Below, in pieces: positions 58,485 through 64,000 of a stretch of DNA of 64,000 nt (its first letter is position 1; each line of letters begins with the position of its first letter). Below the pieces are notes generated by a model. That model had not been told where the DNA came from. It searched no databases and saw nothing but the letters and a program-made list of their open reading frames with translations. Origin of the DNA: Paramoeba atlantica (taxonomy: Eukaryota; Discosea); assembly GCA_977017575.1 (NCBI GenBank), contig CDRNVI010000002.1, positions 868,001-932,000 of the forward strand, read 5' to 3'. The translations under genes and the position numbers were made by a program.

Positions 58485-59999
58485 ATGTGGGGAGATTTTC
58501 CATGGATACAAAAACTAATACCGACAGCGAGAAACGATTATCGCTGCCTGGAGATGAAGAAAGGCAATGAACGAGAAGAACCGTCTTCTGCTCTCGATAA
58601 TAATCCTCTATATTGTGAGCCACAAGGAAAGGCATTTTCGATGCAAAAGCGTGCAACAAAAAAACGGAAACCTAATTTTGAAACATCAAGGACAAGCAAG
58701 CCTTCAGGAAAAGTGTTAAACCATGCTCAGGAGCACAAAGTCGACGTTTTTCAAGATTTGAGAGCGACGGGCTTTGCGCTGCCGTATGATCACCCCACTC
58801 CCATTCAAGCACAATCGATTCCAGTTGCGCTGCATGGCGCAAGTATTTTAGGTGTTGCGCCCACGGGAAGCGGCAAAACACTAGCGTACGTTTTACCATT
58901 GCTTGCAAAAGCCAGAGAAGGATACTCTTCCATTGTGCTATTTCCCACTCGTCTACTAGCACTGCAATCGCTAGATGTTTGTAAGCAGATCAGTTTCCAT
59001 CAAGAAAAACAGTCGAATAATACAATGTCTTTTACAAACATTTCCAAGTCCGCTCTTCAGAAAGAAAATATATTAACTTTCTGCTGTGTCGGAAATTTAA
59101 GTGATCAACGAGACGGGGATGTATCGCTCGTCACATTTTTGGAACAAAATCTTGTTCAAGAAGGGCGCGTACTTTTTACAACGCCAGGCGCAGTGCTTTC
59201 TCGATTGAAGAGCAAGGCACCCACTCGGTTATCCCTTCGCAAGTTTCTAAATAGCGCCGTTCAGATAGTTGTTCTGGATGAGGTTGATAGATTGTTCGAT
59301 ATTGGAACACGGAAACGTGTATTCCACATATTCAGTCAAGTTTTGTTGTTAAATCAGGTCCTCGCTTTTTCAGCCACATGTAGCAAAGAAATAAAAGATG
59401 TCATTCAAAATAGTTTTCCTCTGGCTGTTTTCCATATCGTCACTGTTGGTCCAAATTCCGTTCCGTGCAGTAATGTAAAACAAAGCTTCACATTTGTTTC
59501 TTCGATGGTGCACAAACAGATTTTCCTACGTAACTATGTAAAATACATCCTGGAAAATGAGGAAACTGCTCAAATTCTTGTTTTTTGTGGCTCCAAGTCA
59601 AATACACGGAATCTATATAACTTTTTAGCTCGGGAACTTCCTCAGTACGCCTCCCAGTGTACAACTCTTTCATCTGATCTTTCTCAATGCGAACGAGAAA
59701 AACGTATGGAAGACTTACGTCAAACCAAAAAATTGCGTGTAGTGTTGGGGACTGATATGGTTGCTCGAGGACTCGATATTCCGTTAGTTGATTATATAGT
59801 AAATTTCGAATTCCCACGTAACTTGGTGGACTACGTGCACCGCGCCGGCCGTACGGGTCGGGCTGGGCAGACAGGCTATTTGCACACGTTAATACGTGAT
59901 AGAGAAAAACCTTTTGTTCCTGCTCTGTGTGATATGCTTGAACGGCAAGGAATAGAAATTCCACGCGATTTACTGTTTTATCGAAATACTGGAAAATGA
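58485..59999 (+). CDS. DEAD-box-type RNA helicase with DEVD motif II, 504 aa
   Basis: Motifs in order: PTPIQAQSIP (Q motif region), APTGSGKT (125-132), PTRLLALQ (Ia), TPGAVLSRL (Ib), DEVD (265-268, in place of DEAD), FSAT (S296), VFCGSKSNTRNL (IV), TDMVARGLDIP (V) and HRAGRTGR (452-459). All other ATPase motifs are standard. The PTPIQ-P--L-G-xxLGVAPTGSGKTLAY start and overall size resemble DDX52/Rok1, which acts in small-ribosomal-subunit assembly in the nucleolus; the orthology is a guess. The N-terminal 90 residues are basic (QKRATKKRKPNFE) with a likely nuclear signal. Motif Ib is preceded by a long insert. Confidence 0.85.
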   Translation: MWGDFPWIQKLIPTARNDYRCLEMKKGNEREEPSSALDNNPLYCEPQGKAFSMQKRATKKRKPNFETSRTSKPSGKVLNHAQEHKVDVFQDLRATGFALPYDHPTPIQAQSIPVALHGASILGVAPTGSGKTLAYVLPLLAKAREGYSSIVLFPTRLLALQSLDVCKQISFHQEKQSNNTMSFTNISKSALQKENILTFCCVGNLSDQRDGDVSLVTFLEQNLVQEGRVLFTTPGAVLSRLKSKAPTRLSLRKFLNSAVQIVVLDEVDRLFDIGTRKRVFHIFSQVLLLNQVLAFSATCSKEIKDVIQNSFPLAVFHIVTVGPNSVPCSNVKQSFTFVSSMVHKQIFLRNYVKYILENEETAQILVFCGSKSNTRNLYNFLARELPQYASQCTTLSSDLSQCEREKRMEDLRQTKKLRVVLGTDMVARGLDIPLVDYIVNFEFPRNLVDYVHRAGRTGRAGQTGYLHTLIRDREKPFVPALCDMLERQGIEIPRDLLFYRNTGK

Positions 60000-60279
60000 C
60001 TAATGTGACGCATTCGTTTGTTGAAACTAGATTTACCAAAGCGTCTGAACATTGTTCTCGGGTGTTTTAATTAATTTTGAACAACACAGTACAGAGGTAA
60101 AATTTTTACCTCAAAACATTTGCTTTACGATATATTTTAAAAATTATATCGTAATGCAATTGTTTTGCTACTAAGAAAGATCCCTCCTCAAGAAATAGAT
60201 TTCACTTTCTTTACAGCTATCTTCATCACGCCTGCACGGTTTATGTTTTGAGACCCACATTTCTATTCCGCACACCCTC

Positions 60280-61644
60280 ATGGTGCTCTCTCGCAACTAC
60301 AAGGGACGGATGAGTCCAATTAACCCACGAGAAGCTCTGCTTCGGCGCGTTCTCCTCCGTCGCACCCACGAGACCCCGCAGCCTTGTTCACAGAACCCAC
60401 CCGGCGCCAACCCCTCCGAAGTCATGTTATGGGTGAGGTCACATGTGCGTCGCCGGGAGGACATGGCCCTTAGCGCTCTCGAGGAGAAACTTCGCCCATG
60501 GCGGGACGCGATGGAGAGCTCCACTGGAAAAGCCCTAGGCTCCCATCGCTCGCTAACCACCGAATCCGACGGCAATCTTTTTACCCTGCGGCAGTTTCCC
60601 ATGTACCCCGGGGAGTATGTCCCCGCGGGACACAAACCATTAGTCTCGCTGCGGGATGAACTCACGAGCGATTTGTTAGCGCAGAATATTAAAACCGCCT
60701 GGCTTCAAGTCACCCAGGGGGAGTTTTTCGCCTCCCCCTCAGAGTATTACCGCAGAGTAGATGGTTTGGATGAGTCGCGATTGACGGATATCGTCGGGGC
60801 TGTGTTTCCCACTTTAGATGTTCATGAGACGCGTGCGCTGGTACGTAAAGTGTTGGAGTCGCTCTCTTCGGATGAGAATACGCCCTCGCGTGCGTTGGCA
60901 CGAACCGTCACAGCGGAATCATTGGGGCTTGACGATGCCCCACAACATTACACGAATTTTCTGCAGTGGATGGGTCGTATGATGGATACCGTGGGGTTCA
61001 AAACTGAACATGCACTTTACCAATTTTGTCGTAAAAAATTCAACGCTTATGACTCCCGATTAATGTACGAAAACTATCTCATGATAGGAAAGAACTACAT
61101 GAACGCTGCACGTATTGATGGGTACAGTCACTATTATCTTATTTTGCAGGATTTTATTCGTAAAATTACGGCTGGCGACACCAGGTCTCAGATTGGGGTC
61201 CGTATCGACCCTCCCGAGATGGATCCTCACACTGGATTAGCCGTCGGATGGGGCTATCACAGTGCACTAACGGTCATTGCACTAATGCGAGAAAACAACG
61301 CGCGTACTGGGGAGATGGTTCTTCAAGGGGAGCCCGTCGGAGAGTACTTTGATGATAAATCGTGGTGGATGGAATATTTGCTTCAACCCTTTGACGACGC
61401 TGGTGTGTGCGTGCGAGACTTTGATGTGTATTTGGCTGCGGAATTTTTCCACCCCGGTGGAGATAAGAATAGGTTATGTCGAGCCGGTCGCATTGCCATT
61501 GCCATGGCATTAACGAAGCTAATGCCGATTACTCGGATACATATTAAGAAGGCGGGCATGCTTTCGTTCAGTAAACGGCGCAGATGGCTTCCAAAGCCCG
61601 GGAAAAAGGGGCTCAACCGCACTAGGCACTTCTACAAGCGTTAA
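60280..61644 (+). CDS. Mitochondrial small-subunit ribosomal protein uS9m, 454 aa
   Basis: The C-terminal 75 residues match uS9: FDVYLAAEFFHPGGDKNRLC, then RAGRIAIAMALTKLMPITRI, then KKAGMLSFSKRRRWLPKPGK and the RTRHFYKR end. The basic tail ending in KR reaches the decoding site in ribosomes, and the KPGKKGLNRxRxxxxxKR pattern is the family hallmark. The 380-residue N-terminal extension is typical of enlarged kinetoplastid mitoribosomal proteins and has no domain I can name. The start (MVLSRNYKGRM) is basic. The first 300 bp are C-rich, later sequence G-richer, a weak form of the skew switch. Confidence 0.8.
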   Translation: MVLSRNYKGRMSPINPREALLRRVLLRRTHETPQPCSQNPPGANPSEVMLWVRSHVRRREDMALSALEEKLRPWRDAMESSTGKALGSHRSLTTESDGNLFTLRQFPMYPGEYVPAGHKPLVSLRDELTSDLLAQNIKTAWLQVTQGEFFASPSEYYRRVDGLDESRLTDIVGAVFPTLDVHETRALVRKVLESLSSDENTPSRALARTVTAESLGLDDAPQHYTNFLQWMGRMMDTVGFKTEHALYQFCRKKFNAYDSRLMYENYLMIGKNYMNAARIDGYSHYYLILQDFIRKITAGDTRSQIGVRIDPPEMDPHTGLAVGWGYHSALTVIALMRENNARTGEMVLQGEPVGEYFDDKSWWMEYLLQPFDDAGVCVRDFDVYLAAEFFHPGGDKNRLCRAGRIAIAMALTKLMPITRIHIKKAGMLSFSKRRRWLPKPGKKGLNRTRHFYKR

Positions 61645-62066
61645 GTACGCGCTATTTATGAGTCATCTACAATTTCGGGTCATCATACACTTCTGTAGAC
61701 AACTACATGGCATAAAAGGTGCAATAAAATCAATGATGAAGCGGCATAGGTATGAACTGCCTTGCAGGAGATTGTTTGCTTAAATAACTTAAGAAATATA
61801 TCTTTGAAAAAAGATGTTTTAGATACATATTCGTGTACATTTTTTTCGCCAGTTTCGCTTCGGGAACTCTGGGTTAAGCTTTTTTGAAGTAACGAATCCT
61901 TTGATTTTTTTCAGGAAAAGTGTCACTTGAACTCACTTAGTCATACTAACTAGTGAGTCATACTAACTCTTGAAGTATTGATTTATTTCACTATATTTTC
62001 TCATTGACTCTCATTTTTTGATGAAATGATTTGAAAAGAGTAGCAAACTTGGAATTGGTTACGAGC
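61645..62066. other. Spacer
   Basis: No gene is seen; AT-rich, with CATACTAACT repeated near 61942-61967. Confidence 0.5.
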
Positions 62067-64000
62067 ATGCCTGTGAGGCGAACCTGTAGAAAACGGAGCG
62101 AAGACAACAGCAAGCCGAAGGCAGAGAAGCGTCTCCGATCTGATATGGATTCATTGGATTTATCCCCGTACGTACGAGTTATTCCGTATGCTAAAACTGA
62201 TGCAGTGTGCACCACTCCGGAGCTAGGAATCACGTCGTGTGAAAGTCATCAAAAAATCATCGAAAAATCTGAATCCTACTTGCGTTGCCTTTTCACGCAT
62301 CCTGACACATTGCTTTACTTTCCTCCTCCCAGACCAGCAAATTTTTGGGATGACGTTTTAGAGCAAGTGTCAAAAACGGCGGAAGGCTACTTAGCGCAAA
62401 TCAATGGGCAAGAAAAGATGCACTCCGCACTCTGTATATCCGCTCAGCGTCGTGTTGAGGCGTCTAAAAGGAAACCTGTGGAGCGTGCTGCTACACAGAA
62501 AAGAGCTATTAATCACGTGGCACGTAACCTGTGCGAGGCCTCTAAAGAATTCTGGGCTCCACTTCGCGCTGAGGCCCAGAAACAATGTACCAAGGCCATT
62601 AAAATAGTAAAAGAAAGGGAACTTCATGAAAGACAACTCAGGGCGCTGGAAGCTACTGAAGCGTTGGTTCGCACACGCAGTTCGCTTCACTTGGGTATGG
62701 GTAGAACGGTTCCACCCCTAAATTTACTTGAGGAAGTATCCACTGGATTGCGAGGCTATCAGAAGGTTGGTGTTGAATGGCTTATATCCTTACATGACCA
62801 ATCATTAAGTGGTATATTGGCCGATGAGATGGGTTTAGGAAAGACAATACAAACCATAGCATTTTTTGCATTTCTTGCGGAGCATCGTCAAAATTGGGGA
62901 CCTCACCTCGTTGTTGTTCCTATGAGCGTGCTACTAAATTGGGAGAGTGAGTTCAAACGTTGGGCTCCGTCGCTAGAGGTGCTGAGCTACTATGGAACCA
63001 CTGCACGTCGAGCTCAGCTGCGAAAGGGGTGGAGCGGAGATTGGGCTGCGAACGTCGTACTAGTCTCGTACAACACTATTTTATCAGATCAAGCCCGGTT
63101 TCAGAGACGACGTTGGCGATATCTGGTTTTAGATGAAGCACATGGTATAAAAAATTGGGAGTCTCAACGTTGGCAAGTATTATTAAATTTGCATTCTGAA
63201 AATCGACTTCTTCTTACGGGAACTCCTTTGCAAAACAGCGCCATGGAATTATGGTCTTTGCTGTATTTCCTAATGCCAGACTCTAATATATTTGATAGCC
63301 ATGACGACTTTCAAGCGCTGTATGGCAGTTTGACTCCTCGTCCTGAGGAAATTCGAAGATTGCATGACATACTACGCCCATTTATGTTACGTCGGCTGAA
63401 AAGTGACGTCGAAAAACAGCTTCCGAGGAAATTTGAAAAGGTTATTCTATGTCCATTGTCTCAGAAGCAGCGTATGATGTACGATGATTATATGCGACTT
63501 GATGAAACGAAAGAAATGCTTGCTTCGGGCAACGCTTTAGGTATTCTAGCTGTTCTAATGGGGTTACGAAAGGTATGTAATCACCCTCGTTTATTTGCAG
63601 CGAGAACAGCAGACGTTCCATACGTAATGTCGCCTTCAGTACTTGCACAATACCGTTGCTGTTGCGAAAGACTGCACGGGATGGCGAGTACGAAGGATAT
63701 ACTCCTTCAACTGTCATCAACAAGAAATATCCTGTATCATTCTTTGTCTTGGTTGTACCAAGAAGAAGCTCATTCTCCTCCCAAGATACCAGTTGAGAGC
63801 TATGATATTAGTAAGGTAGAGGAATTAGCATGTGAAACATTACATTTTCCTTTCACGCATCCAGAACTTGAATCATATGTTGATGAATACAAATCCCGAA
63901 AAAGGCAAGAACGGGAACTACGCTCTTTAGCATCGCTGAAACGCTCTGCTGATCACTTTCGTTTGCTTAACATATGGGACGCACCTCCCCGCATGTTTTT
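62067..64000 (+). CDS. SWR1/SRCAP-type Snf2 chromatin-remodelling ATPase, 5' part (644 aa in window)
   Basis: The frame is open from the ATG at 62067 to the window end, so the gene is cut off. Residues about 150-205 resemble an HSA domain (INHVARNLCEASKEFWAPLR), which binds actin-related proteins. The ATPase starts with LRGYQKVGVEWLISLHDQSLSGILADEMGLGKTIQT (first lobe; Walker A Lys near 259). It continues GPHLVVVPMSVLLNWESEFK, motif II DEAH (356-359), LLLTGTPLQNSAMELWSLLY and FMLRRLKSDVEKQLPRK. The VVVPMSVLLNWESEFKRW wording is characteristic of SWR1/SRCAP, which exchange H2A for H2A.Z. Helicase lobe 2 and any insert lie beyond the window. The basic N-terminus (RRTCRKRSEDNSKPKAEKRL) may be a nuclear signal. 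Confidence 0.88.
   Translation, partial: MPVRRTCRKRSEDNSKPKAEKRLRSDMDSLDLSPYVRVIPYAKTDAVCTTPELGITSCESHQKIIEKSESYLRCLFTHPDTLLYFPPPRPANFWDDVLEQVSKTAEGYLAQINGQEKMHSALCISAQRRVEASKRKPVERAATQKRAINHVARNLCEASKEFWAPLRAEAQKQCTKAIKIVKERELHERQLRALEATEALVRTRSSLHLGMGRTVPPLNLLEEVSTGLRGYQKVGVEWLISLHDQSLSGILADEMGLGKTIQTIAFFAFLAEHRQNWGPHLVVVPMSVLLNWESEFKRWAPSLEVLSYYGTTARRAQLRKGWSGDWAANVVLVSYNTILSDQARFQRRRWRYLVLDEAHGIKNWESQRWQVLLNLHSENRLLLTGTPLQNSAMELWSLLYFLMPDSNIFDSHDDFQALYGSLTPRPEEIRRLHDILRPFMLRRLKSDVEKQLPRKFEKVILCPLSQKQRMMYDDYMRLDETKEMLASGNALGILAVLMGLRKVCNHPRLFAARTADVPYVMSPSVLAQYRCCCERLHGMASTKDILLQLSSTRNILYHSLSWLYQEEAHSPPKIPVESYDISKVEELACETLHFPFTHPELESYVDEYKSRKRQERELRSLASLKRSADHFRLLNIWDAPPRMF

Overview
The window looks like a piece of a kinetoplastid-type (Euglenozoa) nuclear genome. 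Every host gene I can recognise, about 28 of them, lies on the + strand with short gaps. No gene needs an intron. Several starts sit just after a pyrimidine tract ending in AG, as expected for trans-splicing of polycistronic RNA. The gene content fits: histone H1-like proteins reduced to a Lys-rich tail, divergent mitochondrial ribosomal proteins (uL15m, uS9m), an FtsJ cap methyltransferase, a Trf4-type poly(A) polymerase and an R2/CRE-class retrotransposon with a restriction-like endonuclease. I infer the clade but cannot name the species; a bodonid or Perkinsela-like lineage is possible.

Layout. 0-6.2 kb: an unknown gene, four tandem H1-like genes, an unknown gene and V-ATPase subunit e. 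6.2-11.7 kb: an LRR gene followed 33 bp later by an apparently intact 1,613-codon LINE ORF. 12-19.7 kb: cysteamine/N-cysteine dioxygenase (ADO), an unknown gene, an RRM protein, a PhyH-like dioxygenase with an Asn tract, a probable mitochondrial protein and a cap methyltransferase. 19.7-28 kb: repeat-rich, with two copies of a hairpin-ended element, a foldback repeat, a LINE 3' fragment, a PRiA4_ORF3 fragment and a Merlin/IS1595 transposase relic around a UBA-PUB protein gene and a second LRR gene. 28-48.5 kb: compact housekeeping genes (uL15m, Trf4, two tandem giant coiled-coil proteins, AP-4 mu, a J protein, UGPase, an SR protein, an SOD-fold protein). 48.7-58.4 kb: a second mobile-element graveyard (a TIR element, Harbinger-like, IS630-like and mariner relics, a 31-bp minisatellite, a Gag-like fossil, inverted repeats) with a third LRR gene. 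58.5-64 kb: a DEAD-box helicase, uS9m and a SWR1/SRCAP-type ATPase running off the end.

The genes mainly serve gene expression (chromatin, capping, polyadenylation, splicing-type RNA binding, mitochondrial translation) plus membrane traffic and sugar-nucleotide supply; the order does not suggest a dedicated pathway. The three most unusual signals are: (1) a switch from C-rich to G-rich on the same strand inside single genes, seen strongly in three separate genes with the same polarity; (2) a LINE with five nearly evenly spaced Cys/His modules; and (3) three LRR paralogues, each directly beside mobile DNA.
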